Positions 36,527 through 46,995 are shown, counted from the first letter of the stretch. The stretch is 64,000 nucleotides of DNA from Muricauda sp. MAR_2010_75 (GCF_000745185.1 NZ_JQNJ01000001.1:2255501-2319500); one strand, 5' to 3'. A program made the numbers and translations. The notes: generated from the sequence alone by a model not told the origin.

Positions 36527-37108
36527 ATGATCAACCATTTAAGAGGAAAATTGGTAGAAAAGAACCCCACCTATGTCATTGTGGAGTGCAATGGGGTGGG
36601 TTACTTTTTGCATATTTCACTGCATACATTTTCCTTGTTGGGGGATGAAGAGAATATTCACTTATACACCCATCTCCTGATCAAGGAAGATTCGCACACA
36701 CTGTTCGGCTTTGTTGAAAAATCAGAACGGGAAATATTCAGGTTGCTGATTTCAGTTTCAGGAGTGGGATCCAGCATCGCAAGAACCATGTTGTCCTCAC
36801 TTTCACCTACCGAAGTAAGGGATGCCATTGCCAATGGTGATGTACCTTCCATTCAGGCCATCAAGGGAATAGGAGCCAAGACGGCCCAGCGTGTAATCTT
36901 GGACCTAAAGGACAAGATTTTGAAAGTCTACGATATGGGAGAAGTTTCCCCTCAATCAAACAATACAAGTAAAGAAGAAGCGTTATCTGCTTTAGAGGTT
37001 CTTGGTTTCACCAGAAGACAATCTGAAAAGGTAGTTGACAAAGTGCTTTCCCAAGACCCTTCACTTAGCGTTGAGAACACTATAAAACTGGCGCTGAAAA
37101 ATTTGTAA
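36527..37108 (+). CDS. ruvA: Holliday junction DNA helicase subunit RuvA
   Basis: 193 residues, the normal RuvA length. Domain I (MINHLRGKLVEKNPTYVIVE) is an OB fold. Domain II has two helix-hairpin-helix motifs (LISVSGVGSSIARTMLSSL and IQAIKGIGAKTAQRVILDL), which grip the junction. Domain III is a short helical C-terminus (ALEVLGFTRRQSEKVVDKVL) that contacts RuvB. It targets RuvB to four-way junctions. It sits between maeB and sprA, only 5 bases before sprA, so DNA repair and secretion genes share a transcript by position. Confidence 0.97.
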   Translation: MINHLRGKLVEKNPTYVIVECNGVGYFLHISLHTFSLLGDEENIHLYTHLLIKEDSHTLFGFVEKSEREIFRLLISVSGVGSSIARTMLSSLSPTEVRDAIANGDVPSIQAIKGIGAKTAQRVILDLKDKILKVYDMGEVSPQSNNTSKEEALSALEVLGFTRRQSEKVVDKVLSQDPSLSVENTIKLALKNL

Positions 37109-37113
37109 CAAGT

Positions 37114-40100
37114 TTGAAAAGAGGGGCAAAACCAATACTTAAACCATCAAGTTTTAAGTGCATTTTCTTGTTTGCTTGTTTCGTGACCGTAACCACTATG
37201 AGGGGTCAGGACACCAATGAGCAAACGCAAGATTCTGTACAGACCGGCGTAGCGCTCGGACGCTTGATATTGGAGAACCCCGATAGCATCATTTCCAAAT
37301 ACACTTACGACCCCAATACCAACCAATACATTTACACAGAGAGCATAGGGGATTTTAATGTTAGCTACCCACTTATCCTTACACCGGAGCAATACTATGA
37401 TTTGGTGGAGAAGGAACGGATGAAATCTTATTTCAAGGAAAAAATAGATGCCTTTACTGGTCGAAAGGAGGGCAGTGAAGAAGCTCGAAAAAATCTACTG
37501 CCCAACTTTTATGTGAACAGCAACTTTTTTGAATCCATTTTTGGTGGAAATACCATTGAAGTGATTCCCCAAGGTTCTGTAGCCATGGATTTGGGTGTTT
37601 TGTGGCAAAAAAATGACAATCCCGCGCTATCGCCCAGAAACCGAACAAACCTTTCTTTCGATTTTGACCAACGAATCAGTTTGAGTTTGTTGGGAAAAGT
37701 AGGCGAGCGACTCGAAGTTACGGCGAACTATGATACAGAAGCCACCTTTGATTTCCAAAATCTGGTCAAGTTGGAATATACCCCTACCGAGGACGATATT
37801 CTTCAAAAAATCGAGGTCGGTAACGTCAATATGCCCCTGAACAGTTCACTGATCACCGGGGCACAAAGCCTTTTTGGGGTAAAGACCCAGTTGCAATTTG
37901 GAAAAACCACAGTTACGGCCGTTTTTTCTGAGCAAAGATCACAAAACAATACCGTTGTGGCACAAGGTGGAGGAACTTTAAACGAGTTTGCGCTTACTGC
38001 ATTGGACTATGACGAGGACAAACACTTCTTCTTGGCGCACTATTTTAGGGATAATTATGATCGTGCCCTGCAAAACTATCCCTTCATACAAAGCCAGATA
38101 CAGATTACCCGATTGGAGGTATGGGTCACTAACCGTAACCAGCAGACCTTGAACGTAAGGAACGTGGTAGCTCTTCAGGATTTGGGAGAAGCATTGTCAG
38201 ATAAAACCCGAATAGGAATCAATAATGGCGATCCAGCAGGATTTTTTAACCCTGCCGCAGTGGCTACAGAACTTCCACAGAATGCGGCCAATGATTATGA
38301 CCCCAACCAGATTGGTTCTGGAGCACTGACCCAATCCATCCGGGATATTGCTACGGTGGAAGCTGGTTTCAATATTCCAGGGTATTCCGTAAACCAAGGC
38401 TTTGATTATGCCATTTTGGAAAATGCACGAAAGTTGGAGCAGGGACGTGATTACCAATTCGATTCGCAATTGGGATATATTTCCCTGAATCAAAGATTGA
38501 GCAATGATGAGGTGTTGGGGGTTGCTTTCCAGTATACCTACAACGGAGAAGTCTATCAAGTTGGGGAATTTGCCAACGGCGGTGTGGATGCCACTACGGT
38601 TTCCGGAGGTGTAAATCCCATCATTGAGAACAATACCCTTATTCTAAAATTGTTGAAGAGTAACATCACCAATGTGGAGGATCCTATTTGGGACTTGATG
38701 ATGAAAAATATTTACTCCACTGGAGCATTTCAATTAAGCGAGGAGGATTTTAAGCTGAACATTCTCTATTCTGACCCCACACCAAGAAACTATATCACTC
38801 CTGTAGACCCCAATGCAGGATGGCCTTCTGGTTTGGAGGATAGGATTTTGATTAATGTGTTCAACTTAGACCGACTTAATGTTTACAATGATGTGCAGCC
38901 CGGCGGGGATGGCTTCTTTGATTATGTGCCCGGCATTACCGTAGACCCCCAATCGGGGCGGATTATTTTCACCAAGGTGGAGCCTTTTGGTAAATACTTG
39001 TTTGAGCAATTGGGTGGCGGAACCTATGATGTGGAAAATGATCAGGGCTATAATGTAAACCAACAGCGTTATGTGTTTCGGAACATGTATGCCAAAACCA
39101 AGGCCGCTTCTTTGCAGGATGCTGAAAAGAACCGTTTCCAAATTAAAGGTCGATACAAATCCCAAGGGAATAATGGTATTCCCATCGGTGCTTTTAACGT
39201 GCCAAGAGGTTCGGTTAGGGTAACGGCTGGGGGGCGCCAACTTCAGGAAGGAATTGATTATACCGTTAATTATCAGGCCGGAACCGTTCAAATTTTGGAT
39301 CCCAGTTTACAAGCCTCCAATACGCCCATCAATATTTCGGTGGAAAACAATGCTGTTTTTGGACAACAGACCCGAAGGTTTACAGGAGTCAATGTGGAAC
39401 ATAAATTCAATGAGAATTTTGTCTTGGGAGGAACCCTTCTCAATTTGAACGAGCGACCCCTTACGCAAAAATCCAACTACGGGATAGAGCCAGTGAACAA
39501 TACCATTTTTGGTCTAAATGGAAACTTTAGTACCGAGATTCCATTCTTGACCCGGTTGGCCAATAAGTTGCCCAACATTGATACCGATGTGCCATCCAAC
39601 TTATCCCTAAGGGGTGAAGTGGCGTTTTTGAAGCCCAACTCTCCGAAAAATGCAGATTTTCAGGGAGAAACCACCACGTATTTGGATGATTTTGAAGGGG
39701 CACAAGCGTTGATAGATATTCGTTCGTCATTGGGTTGGACCTTGGCAAGTCCACCAGTGGAATTCTTACAGGACAGAACCGATATTGATGTGGGCTACGA
39801 ACGGGCAAAAATGGCCTGGTATACCATCGACCCTATTTTTTATACCAATCAAAGACCCTCAGGTTTGTCAGATAACGATATTTCATTGAACACCACTCGT
39901 AGGGTGTTCATTGATGAGGTCTTTACAGAGACAGATATTGCACAAGGGCAGACCCAGGTACAGAGCACCTTGGATATTGTGTATTATCCCAACCAAAAGG
40001 GACCTTATAATGCCAATCCCAGTTTTGATTCGGAAACTCCAGATGCCAAATGGGCTGGAATTATGCGTCCGCTCAGCAGTACCAATTTTGAACAGTCCAA

Positions 40101-43100
40101 TGTGGAATTTGTGCAATTTTGGGTACTTGATCCTTATGTGGATGGCCAGACCACCAATGCCAATGCAGGGGAGTTGGTGTTGAATCTGGGGAACATTTCT
40201 GAAGATATTCTACGGGATGGCCGTAAGCAGTACGAAAACGGATTGCCCGCAAGTACCAATACTGAAGTGCCAAGACAAACCATTTGGGGACAGGTGCCTT
40301 CCACCCAATCTTTGGTCTATGCCTTTGATGCTGATGAGGCCAATAGAACCTTGCAAGATGTAGGCTTGGATGGTTTGGATGACGCAGCGGAACAATCTAT
40401 TTATAACGGTCCGGCGGAAGACCCTGCCTTGGATAACTATCAATATTATTTGAATAGGGATGGCGGCATTTTACAGCGCTATTCAGATTTTAACAATACG
40501 GATGGAAACTCACCCGTAGCCGTTACCAATACCAATCGAGGTTCTACCACCTTGCCGGACGTTGAGGATATTGATCGGGATTTGACCATGAACACGGTGA
40601 ACAGCTATTATGAGTATCGCATTCAAATTAAGCCCAATACCACCATTGATGATGAGTATGTGACGGATATTCGCGAAGGGCTTACACCAACATTGCCCAA
40701 CGGGACCCAACTCAGCCGAAGGTGGATTCAGTATAAAATTCCGTTGAGTGATTTTACCGATGCCGTGGGTGGGATAACCGATTTTAGGTCCATTAGTTTT
40801 ATGCGGATGTACCTGACCGGATTCTCGGATGATGTGGTCTTACGTTTTGCCACTTTGGATTTGGTTCGTGGCGATTGGCGTACCTATGCCAGATCACTGC
40901 AGCCCGAGGTGGACAATGATCCTTCGGATGACGGTACCGTTACGGACGTGAACACCGTTAACATTGAGGAAAATTTTGGACGACAGCCGATTCCGTATGT
41001 ATTGCCTCCGGGAGTGGTTCGGGAGCAGTTGAACAACAACAATACCATTATCCGTCAAAATGAGCAGTCCTTGTCCTTTGTGGTTGAGAATTTGGAATCT
41101 GAGGATTCCCGTGGGGTCTTCAAAAATGTGAATATTGATGTGCGGCAGTACGAGCGGATAAAAATGTTCATGCATGCTGAAAAAATTATGAGCGGTGATT
41201 ATTCCGATGATGACACGCCCTTGGTCGGGTTTCTTCGGATAGGAACTGATTTTTCGGAAAATTTCTATCAAATAGAACTACCGCTTCAATTTACGCCCTT
41301 CAATGTGACCTCAGCAGACCAGATTTGGCCGGATGTCAACCAAATCGATATCGCTTTGGACGACCTGAACAAGGTAAAATCGCGAGGAATAGCGGAGCAG
41401 ACCCTGAACCAAATCAACTATTATGAAGTAGTGGATGGCGAGGTGATTCCCGTGGATGAATTTGCACCGAGGACTTTGGGAAGAATCCGAATTGGAATAC
41501 GGGGTAACCCATCCTTGGGAAGTATCCGTGGGATGATGGTAGGGGTAAAAAACATTGATGATTTACCAGCTAGGGGAGAAGTGTGGTTCAACGAACTCCG
41601 TTTGGCCGGATTGGACAATAATGGGGGGTGGGCCGCGATTGCAGCATTGGATGCCAACATGGCCGACTTTGCCAACGTATCGGCCACAGGAAGCAAAAGT
41701 ACTTCCGGGTTTGGGTCCATAGACCAGATGCCCAATGAACGATCTAGGGAAGATGCCATTTCCTATGATGTGGTCACCAATGTGAATGTGGGACAGTTGT
41801 TTCCCAAAAAATGGAACCTTCAGTTGCCGTTCAATTACGGAATTTCCGAAACTTTGATCACACCCGAATTTGATCCAGTTTACGACGACCTTAAATTGGA
41901 AGACCGTATTGCTGTGGCTCCAGAAACTTCTACGGATGGCACGCCAACTAAAGATGATATAAGGGAACAAGCTGAGGATTACACCAAACGTACCAGTATC
42001 AACCTGATCGGAGTACGAAAAAATAGAGGTGAGGAAGCTGAAGCCAACTTCTTTGATGTTGAAAACTTTACCTTCAACTATTCCTATAACGAGACCAATC
42101 ACAGGGATTTTGAGATAGCCGACCTTCGCGATCAAAATGTGAACACAGGATTTGTGTACAATCACAATTTTAAGCCGGCTCCGGTAGCGCCTTTTGCCAA
42201 GAAAGATTCCCTTTTCATGAGCAAGTATTGGAAATGGCTGAAGGATTTGAACTTTAATGTGCTGCCCACCAGCTTGTCCCTAAATGCAAACTATATCCGT
42301 TCTTTTAACCAACAGCGTTTTAGGGATGTATTGGAACCTGGAGTGGAAGCTTTGGAATTGCCGTTGCTGCAACAACGTAACTACCTGTTCAATTGGCAAT
42401 ACACCTTGAATTATAGCCTGAGTAAGTCCTTGCGGTTGAATTTGACGGCCTCCAACAACAACATCGTCCGTAATTATTTCAATATGGATGATGACCCAGA
42501 TTCGGGTATTGACGAAACATTGGATCTATGGGATGGGTTCTTTGACATTGGCGAGCCCAACAGACATGCCCAACAAATGCAGTTGAACTACGAACTGCCG
42601 TTTAGCAAGTTTCCGTTCCTGGATTTCATCAATGCCCAATATACCTATACCAGCAATTTTGACTGGCAGCGTGGTGGGGATGCATTAAATGAAGTGGTGC
42701 AAGCAGAGAACCCTGGCGAACAAATAAATACCGTGCAAAATGCCAGCACCCACAATCTAACAGCCAACTTGAGCATGCAGCGCTTCTATGACTTTTTGGG
42801 GTTGAAGAAGCGGGATGGTAAGGTTACGACAACCCAAGCTGCAATCCGAAGGGATAAGGCAGGCAACCCCGCCGAGGATACAGATGGAAACGCACCCAAA
42901 AAAACCAGTAAAGGCTTTAATACCTTGGTGGATATTTTGACCATGGTAAAACGGGTGAACGTAAATTATAGCGAAAATCGTGGTAAAGTGCTCCCGGGAT
43001 ATACCCAATCCATTGGATTTATTGGGACAACCCGTCCATCTTTGGGCTTTGTTTTTGGAAGTCAGGCCGATGTGCGATACGAAGCCGCCCGAAAGGGATG

Positions 43101-44262
43101 GTTGACCACTTTTTCTGAGTTCAATTCACAATACATGCAGAATTCCACCAAACAATTGAACATTACGGCTACGGCGCAGCCTACACAAGACATTACCATC
43201 GACTTAACGGCAGATCGCCAATTGACCAGCAGCTATCAAGAAAACTTTAGAGTAGAAGATATAGGCAGCGGCGAATTGGAATACCAGACCTTGTTGGGGA
43301 ATACCTTTGGTAATTTCAGTATTTCTACGTTAATGATCGGAACCGTATTCAAAAAAAGTGATGAGTTTGATTCTGAAACTTTCGAAACCTTTAAGCAGAA
43401 CAGGATTACCGTTGCCAACAGGTTGGTTTCCGATAGGGGTGAAAATCCGGGCACTTTGGATGAAGATGGCTTTCCGGAACGCTATGGAAAGACCCAGCAA
43501 GAGGTCTTACTGCCAGCCTTCTTTGCTGCGTATACGGGTCAAGATGTAAATCGGGTGAACTTGGATGCTTTTCGGCAAATCCCCATTCCCAATTGGAACA
43601 TTAAATACACGGGATTGATGAAAAACAAATGGTTCCGAAAAAAATTCAAGCGTTTTTCATTGAGTCATGGGTATCGAGCGGCGTATAGCATCAATTCATT
43701 CCAGACGAATTTGGAAAAACGGAATACCACTACAGACCCCGAAACGGGAGATGTGTTACCGGATAATATCATAAATAATGTGGTGTTGACGGACCAGTTC
43801 AACCCATTGATGCGGGTGGATTTTGAAATGGCCAACTCTTTCAGTTTCTTGGCCGAGGTTCGTACCGACAGAACCCTATCCCTCAGTTTTGACAACAATC
43901 TGCTCACGGAAATCAACGGTAAGGAATACACACTCGGATTGGGATACCGCTTCAAGGATGTGAAGTTTGTGACCAATATTGGCGGCGAAAAGACCCGTTT
44001 AAAAGGAGACCTAAACTTAAAGGCCGATTTATCACTACGGGATAACATCACCATTATCCGAAATTTGGATATTGATAACAACCAGATTACATCGGGTCAA
44101 AAATTAATGTCAGTTAAGTTCACTGCGGATTATGCCTTGAGCAAAAGCCTGAACGCGCTTTTCTTCTACGATCATTCCTTCTCCAAATTTGCGGTCTCAA
44201 CAGCATTTCCCCAAACCACGATCAACACAGGGTTCACGATACGATACAACTTCGGGAACTAG
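37114..44262 (+). CDS. sprA: Type IX secretion / gliding motility outer-membrane translocon SprA
   Basis: 2382 residues, the giant size typical of SprA (Sov). SprA forms a very large single-chain beta-barrel through which T9SS substrates cross the outer membrane. The N-terminus has a signal sequence (CIFLFACFVTVTTMRGQ), followed by the conserved LENPDSIISKYTYDPNTNQY and QYYDLVEKERMKSYFKEK segments. DDFEGAQALIDIRSSLGW lies near residue 852, and long amphipathic beta strands run to the end (TINTGFTIRYNFGN). Translation seems to begin at TTG 37114, five bases after ruvA, as no ATG precedes the signal core. Its presence implies a T9SS in this organism, relevant to the surface protein at 5.6-9.0 kb. 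Confidence 0.97.
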   Translation: MKRGAKPILKPSSFKCIFLFACFVTVTTMRGQDTNEQTQDSVQTGVALGRLILENPDSIISKYTYDPNTNQYIYTESIGDFNVSYPLILTPEQYYDLVEKERMKSYFKEKIDAFTGRKEGSEEARKNLLPNFYVNSNFFESIFGGNTIEVIPQGSVAMDLGVLWQKNDNPALSPRNRTNLSFDFDQRISLSLLGKVGERLEVTANYDTEATFDFQNLVKLEYTPTEDDILQKIEVGNVNMPLNSSLITGAQSLFGVKTQLQFGKTTVTAVFSEQRSQNNTVVAQGGGTLNEFALTALDYDEDKHFFLAHYFRDNYDRALQNYPFIQSQIQITRLEVWVTNRNQQTLNVRNVVALQDLGEALSDKTRIGINNGDPAGFFNPAAVATELPQNAANDYDPNQIGSGALTQSIRDIATVEAGFNIPGYSVNQGFDYAILENARKLEQGRDYQFDSQLGYISLNQRLSNDEVLGVAFQYTYNGEVYQVGEFANGGVDATTVSGGVNPIIENNTLILKLLKSNITNVEDPIWDLMMKNIYSTGAFQLSEEDFKLNILYSDPTPRNYITPVDPNAGWPSGLEDRILINVFNLDRLNVYNDVQPGGDGFFDYVPGITVDPQSGRIIFTKVEPFGKYLFEQLGGGTYDVENDQGYNVNQQRYVFRNMYAKTKAASLQDAEKNRFQIKGRYKSQGNNGIPIGAFNVPRGSVRVTAGGRQLQEGIDYTVNYQAGTVQILDPSLQASNTPINISVENNAVFGQQTRRFTGVNVEHKFNENFVLGGTLLNLNERPLTQKSNYGIEPVNNTIFGLNGNFSTEIPFLTRLANKLPNIDTDVPSNLSLRGEVAFLKPNSPKNADFQGETTTYLDDFEGAQALIDIRSSLGWTLASPPVEFLQDRTDIDVGYERAKMAWYTIDPIFYTNQRPSGLSDNDISLNTTRRVFIDEVFTETDIAQGQTQVQSTLDIVYYPNQKGPYNANPSFDSETPDAKWAGIMRPLSSTNFEQSNVEFVQFWVLDPYVDGQTTNANAGELVLNLGNISEDILRDGRKQYENGLPASTNTEVPRQTIWGQVPSTQSLVYAFDADEANRTLQDVGLDGLDDAAEQSIYNGPAEDPALDNYQYYLNRDGGILQRYSDFNNTDGNSPVAVTNTNRGSTTLPDVEDIDRDLTMNTVNSYYEYRIQIKPNTTIDDEYVTDIREGLTPTLPNGTQLSRRWIQYKIPLSDFTDAVGGITDFRSISFMRMYLTGFSDDVVLRFATLDLVRGDWRTYARSLQPEVDNDPSDDGTVTDVNTVNIEENFGRQPIPYVLPPGVVREQLNNNNTIIRQNEQSLSFVVENLESEDSRGVFKNVNIDVRQYERIKMFMHAEKIMSGDYSDDDTPLVGFLRIGTDFSENFYQIELPLQFTPFNVTSADQIWPDVNQIDIALDDLNKVKSRGIAEQTLNQINYYEVVDGEVIPVDEFAPRTLGRIRIGIRGNPSLGSIRGMMVGVKNIDDLPARGEVWFNELRLAGLDNNGGWAAIAALDANMADFANVSATGSKSTSGFGSIDQMPNERSREDAISYDVVTNVNVGQLFPKKWNLQLPFNYGISETLITPEFDPVYDDLKLEDRIAVAPETSTDGTPTKDDIREQAEDYTKRTSINLIGVRKNRGEEAEANFFDVENFTFNYSYNETNHRDFEIADLRDQNVNTGFVYNHNFKPAPVAPFAKKDSLFMSKYWKWLKDLNFNVLPTSLSLNANYIRSFNQQRFRDVLEPGVEALELPLLQQRNYLFNWQYTLNYSLSKSLRLNLTASNNNIVRNYFNMDDDPDSGIDETLDLWDGFFDIGEPNRHAQQMQLNYELPFSKFPFLDFINAQYTYTSNFDWQRGGDALNEVVQAENPGEQINTVQNASTHNLTANLSMQRFYDFLGLKKRDGKVTTTQAAIRRDKAGNPAEDTDGNAPKKTSKGFNTLVDILTMVKRVNVNYSENRGKVLPGYTQSIGFIGTTRPSLGFVFGSQADVRYEAARKGWLTTFSEFNSQYMQNSTKQLNITATAQPTQDITIDLTADRQLTSSYQENFRVEDIGSGELEYQTLLGNTFGNFSISTLMIGTVFKKSDEFDSETFETFKQNRITVANRLVSDRGENPGTLDEDGFPERYGKTQQEVLLPAFFAAYTGQDVNRVNLDAFRQIPIPNWNIKYTGLMKNKWFRKKFKRFSLSHGYRAAYSINSFQTNLEKRNTTTDPETGDVLPDNIINNVVLTDQFNPLMRVDFEMANSFSFLAEVRTDRTLSLSFDNNLLTEINGKEYTLGLGYRFKDVKFVTNIGGEKTRLKGDLNLKADLSLRDNITIIRNLDIDNNQITSGQKLMSVKFTADYALSKSLNALFFYDHSFSKFAVSTAFPQTTINTGFTIRYNFGN

Positions 44263-44306
44263 AGGAAAAGGGCTTTAATTTTTCCATGATATAATTGAAA
44301 AGTTTG

Positions 44307-44338
44307 TTTGAATACCAAACTGCAATCCGTTACATTTG
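44307..44338 (+). promoter_or_regulatory. Promoter of gcvH-vanZ
   Basis: TTTG at 44307-44310, a 20-base spacer and TACATTTG at 44331-44338 give one of the best Bacteroidota promoter matches in the window. The leader to the ATG at 44367 is about 22 bases. Confidence 0.8.
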
Positions 44339-44366
44339 TCCATCGACTAATTTCAAACTTTGACAA

Positions 44367-44747
44367 ATGAACATACCAGCTGAACTAAAGTACACCAAGG
44401 ACCATGAATGGGTCAAGATAGACGGCGATATTGCAACCGTAGGAATTACAGATTTTGCCCAAGGTGAATTGGGCGATATTGTTTATGTAGAGGTGGAAAC
44501 CTTGGATGAAACCTTGGACAAAGAAGAGGTTTTTGGAACCGTGGAGGCCGTTAAGACCGTTTCCGATCTTTTTTTACCCCTAAGCGGAGAAATTATTGAG
44601 TTCAATGAGTCTTTGGAAGACGAGCCGGAAAAGGTAAATACCGATCCTTATGGTGAAGGGTGGATGATCAAAATTAAAATGAGCGACGCTTCTGAGGTGG
44701 ATGATTTAATGAGTGATGCAGATTACAAAGCATTGATCGGTGCTTAA
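44367..44747 (+). CDS. gcvH: Glycine cleavage system H protein
   Basis: 126 residues, the usual size. The lipoyl-lysine is Lys63 in [12 protein letters not shown]. The start ([20 protein letters not shown]) and the [12 protein letters not shown] strand are characteristic. It shuttles the aminomethyl group of glycine between the P, T and L proteins in the cytoplasm; those partners are not in the window. Its stop overlaps the start of the vanZ-like gene by eight bases, so the two are translationally coupled. Confidence 0.97.
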   Translation: MNIPAELKYTKDHEWVKIDGDIATVGITDFAQGELGDIVYVEVETLDETLDKEEVFGTVEAVKTVSDLFLPLSGEIIEFNESLEDEPEKVNTDPYGEGWMIKIKMSDASEVDDLMSDADYKALIGA

Positions 44748-45147
44748 AAAAAATAGATATACCTTATTATTTATAAGCTGGGTGATGTTCATAACAATGC
44801 TCAGCTTATTTTCTTTTTCTGAGGTTGATTTGGATACCGGAAATTTGAATATTCCTTATGCCGATAAAATGACCCATTTTATATTTTATTTGGTTTTTTC
44901 GTTTCTGGGAGCTTTTTTTGTAAGGGAGCGTACCAAGGGCAATTTGGAACTAAGTAAAGCAACTATTTATGTTCTGCTTGTGGCTGTTGGGTATGGCATA
45001 CTTATTGAGGCTTTACAGTATACGCTTACCGTTGATCGAATGGCAGAATTGGGCGATGTTTTCGCCAATGTAATGGGAGCATTTGTAGGAATTGGCCTTA
45101 TTAGATGGCTTTTTTCCAAAGAAAGGCCGTTAAAATGGAAATTTTAA
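44740..45147 (+). CDS. VanZ-family membrane protein
   Basis: 135 residues with four hydrophobic segments. The VanZ pattern is visible: [40 protein letters not shown] and [18 protein letters not shown], with the conserved Asp/Lys near the second segment and the EALQ and D residues. VanZ-like proteins are small inner-membrane proteins named for a teicoplanin resistance gene; the cellular role of stand-alone copies is unknown. Translation starts at GTG 44740, inside the last codons of gcvH. Confidence 0.88.
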   Translation: MLKKNRYTLLFISWVMFITMLSLFSFSEVDLDTGNLNIPYADKMTHFIFYLVFSFLGAFFVRERTKGNLELSKATIYVLLVAVGYGILIEALQYTLTVDRMAELGDVFANVMGAFVGIGLIRWLFSKERPLKWKF

Positions 45148-45199
45148 TTGCTTATTTAACGAATTAATAATTAAATTAGCGAACACTAAATTCAAAAAG

Positions 45200-45904
45200 A
45201 TGGAACCAAAGAAGAATCCAAAAGCTGATGTAGGAAGAAACAGTTCGCTCTATTTTGTTGTAGGGCTGGCTGCTGTTTTGGCATTGGTGTATGGAGCCAT
45301 GGAATGGAAAAAATATGAAAAGGCAAACGATTATGACATTGCCTTGAACGTTGAGGACCAATTGGACGAAGAAGTGCCAATGACCGAGCAAATAAAAACT
45401 CCACCGCCACCACCGCCACCCGCAGCTCCTGAGGTAATTGAAGTTGTTGAAGATGAGGAAGAGGTGGAAGAAACCGTAATCGAATCCACGGAAACCAGTC
45501 AGGAAGAAGAGGTTGTTGAAATTGAAGAAGTGGTAGTAGAAGAGGTTGAAGAAGATATTTCAGTTCCATTTGCTGTTATTGAGGATGTACCTGTTTTTCC
45601 TGGTTGCGAAGGGGCCAGCGATAAAAAAGCATGTTTTCAGGAAATGATGCAGAAGCACATCCGTAAAAACTTCCGGTATCCTGAAATTGCCCAAGAAATG
45701 GGCGTTCAAGGTAGGGTGAATGTAATTTTCGTTATCCAAAAAGATGGAAGCATCGGGAACATTAGAATGCGTGGACCGGATAAAAATTTGGAAGCTGAGG
45801 CATTGCGAATTATTGAGAGATTGCCTAAAATGACTCCAGGAAAACAAAGAGGTAGAGCAGTTAAGGTACCTTTTAGTATTCCAATTACATTTAAGCTTCA
45901 GTAG
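45200..45904 (+). CDS. TonB family energy transducer
   Basis: 234 residues. An N-terminal membrane anchor (SLYFVVGLAAVLALVYGAM, about 16-34) is followed by a periplasmic spacer with PPPPPPP and a long Glu/Val-rich low-complexity region (about 80-120). The TonB C-terminal domain begins near residue 150 with KHIRKNFRYPEIAQEMGVQG and RVNVIFVIQKDGSIGNIRM. The protein couples the inner-membrane proton gradient, through ExbB/ExbD, to outer-membrane receptors. The cysteines in PVFPGCEGASDKKACF before the domain recur in Bacteroidota TonB proteins. No receptor or exbBD genes are adjacent. A strong terminator follows. Confidence 0.93.
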   Translation: MEPKKNPKADVGRNSSLYFVVGLAAVLALVYGAMEWKKYEKANDYDIALNVEDQLDEEVPMTEQIKTPPPPPPPAAPEVIEVVEDEEEVEETVIESTETSQEEEVVEIEEVVVEEVEEDISVPFAVIEDVPVFPGCEGASDKKACFQEMMQKHIRKNFRYPEIAQEMGVQGRVNVIFVIQKDGSIGNIRMRGPDKNLEAEALRIIERLPKMTPGKQRGRAVKVPFSIPITFKLQ

Positions 45905-45938
45905 AAAGAGATCATAATTCCTGTCGAGGCGGGAATGG

Positions 45939-45970
45939 AAAAAGCCCTGATGGAAACGTCAGGGCTTTTT
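45939..45970. terminator. Bidirectional terminator between tonB-like gene and MBL-fold gene
   Basis: The stem AAAAAGCCCTGA / TCAGGGCTTTTT encloses the loop TGGAAACG. With A and T runs on both sides it can serve the TonB gene and the convergent metallo-beta-lactamase-fold gene. Confidence 0.92.
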
Positions 45971-45978
45971 TTATTGTA

Positions 45979-46872
45979 CTATTTTGATCCTGTTAAGCTC
46001 TTGTATACAGTTTCCCGCATACGCTCAGGATTAATGTGCCCATTTCCATAAACCGAATCATATTTGGAAGTAAGGTTGCCATTATTCTTTACCTCTTCCA
46101 AGGATTTTCCTGCTGTAATCTCCTTTTGAATGATGTCTTTAATATCTTCAAGCACTTGAACATAAGTCTCCAATTCAGCTTTGCTGGAAGGTCTTCCATG
46201 ACCGGGGATTATTTTGGTTTCGGCATCAATTACAAGCAAAGCCTTTTTGTGTGCGGCAATGTAGCCATCAATACTTCCACCACTTCCCAAATCTATATAG
46301 GGATAACGTCCTGCAAAATACGTGTCGCCCATGTGCAACACATTTTCGTTCACAAAATAAATCATGGCATCTCCATCCGTATGGGCATTGTGCACATGAA
46401 AGGCCATAACAGTTTCATCCCCATCGTGAAAAGTAAGGCCCTCGGAAAAAGTGATTTCAGGTAATGTATTTTCATATTCTTGTGCGGTGATTTCATTGGC
46501 CTTCAATTTCTCTTCACCACCGATCTTAAGCCGTTTTCGAACGTTATTTTGTGCCACCAAAACAGTTTCGTCGGTGTTAAAATTCACATTTCCACCGGTA
46601 TGATCCCCATGCATGTGGGTGTTCAGTAAATAGGAGATGGGTTTGTCGGTTAGTGTGGCAATGGCAGCTTTTATTTTTTCACTCAGTGGCGCAAATTGGT
46701 CATCGACCATAAAAACTTGCTCAGGACCGAGGTAAATTCCAATATTTCCACCATTTCCCGTTAACATAAAGGTTTTTTGGGAGAGCGTGTCAATGGTTAT
46801 AATGACTTCTTCATCCTGGGCATGAAGAGCCAGCAGAGGGAAAAACAGCAAAAAACTTAAGAAGTAGCGCAT
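45979..46872 (-). CDS. Exported metallo-beta-lactamase-fold hydrolase
   Basis: 297 residues with a Sec signal peptide (FLSFLLFFPLLALHAQ). The zinc ligands are complete: HMHGDH at residues 86-91, His164 in NAHTDGD, Asp183 in HMGDTYF and His225 in PGHG. The overall pattern, with GNIGIYLGPEQVFMVDDQF before the metal motif, resembles the broad periplasmic cyclase/quinoprotein-relay-type MBL family and not a clinically defined beta-lactamase class. The substrate is unknown. It is transcribed leftward from a TATTTTTG box at 46917-46924, divergent from the heme O synthase gene. Confidence 0.9.
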   Translation of the reverse strand: MRYFLSFLLFFPLLALHAQDEEVIITIDTLSQKTFMLTGNGGNIGIYLGPEQVFMVDDQFAPLSEKIKAAIATLTDKPISYLLNTHMHGDHTGGNVNFNTDETVLVAQNNVRKRLKIGGEEKLKANEITAQEYENTLPEITFSEGLTFHDGDETVMAFHVHNAHTDGDAMIYFVNENVLHMGDTYFAGRYPYIDLGSGGSIDGYIAAHKKALLVIDAETKIIPGHGRPSSKAELETYVQVLEDIKDIIQKEITAGKSLEEVKNNGNLTSKYDSVYGNGHINPERMRETVYKSLTGSK

Positions 46873-46916
46873 AATTTTTATCTATTTCGGTTGAATTAAT
46901 TAAGGTATGGATATTT

Positions 46917-46924
46917 CAAAAATA
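46917..46924 (-). promoter_or_regulatory. -7 box of the MBL-fold gene
   Basis: Read leftward this is TATTTTTG, an exact TAnnTTTG match 44 bases before the ATG at 46872. No good -33 element is seen. Confidence 0.5.
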
Positions 46925-46995
46925 ACACAAAGACGATCAATAGGTTGGAAAAGAAATTAGATGACGTTATCTTTGCCAGCCAATTATGTTTGTGG

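Noticed and set aside
44740..45147. VanZ as a glycopeptide resistance gene
   Set aside because: No other van gene is present and VanZ-like proteins are common in Bacteroidota without resistance.
45979..46872. Possible class B beta-lactamase (antibiotic resistance)
   Set aside because: The zinc site is complete but the broad family contains many unrelated hydrolases; the sequence gives no specific support for beta-lactam cleavage.
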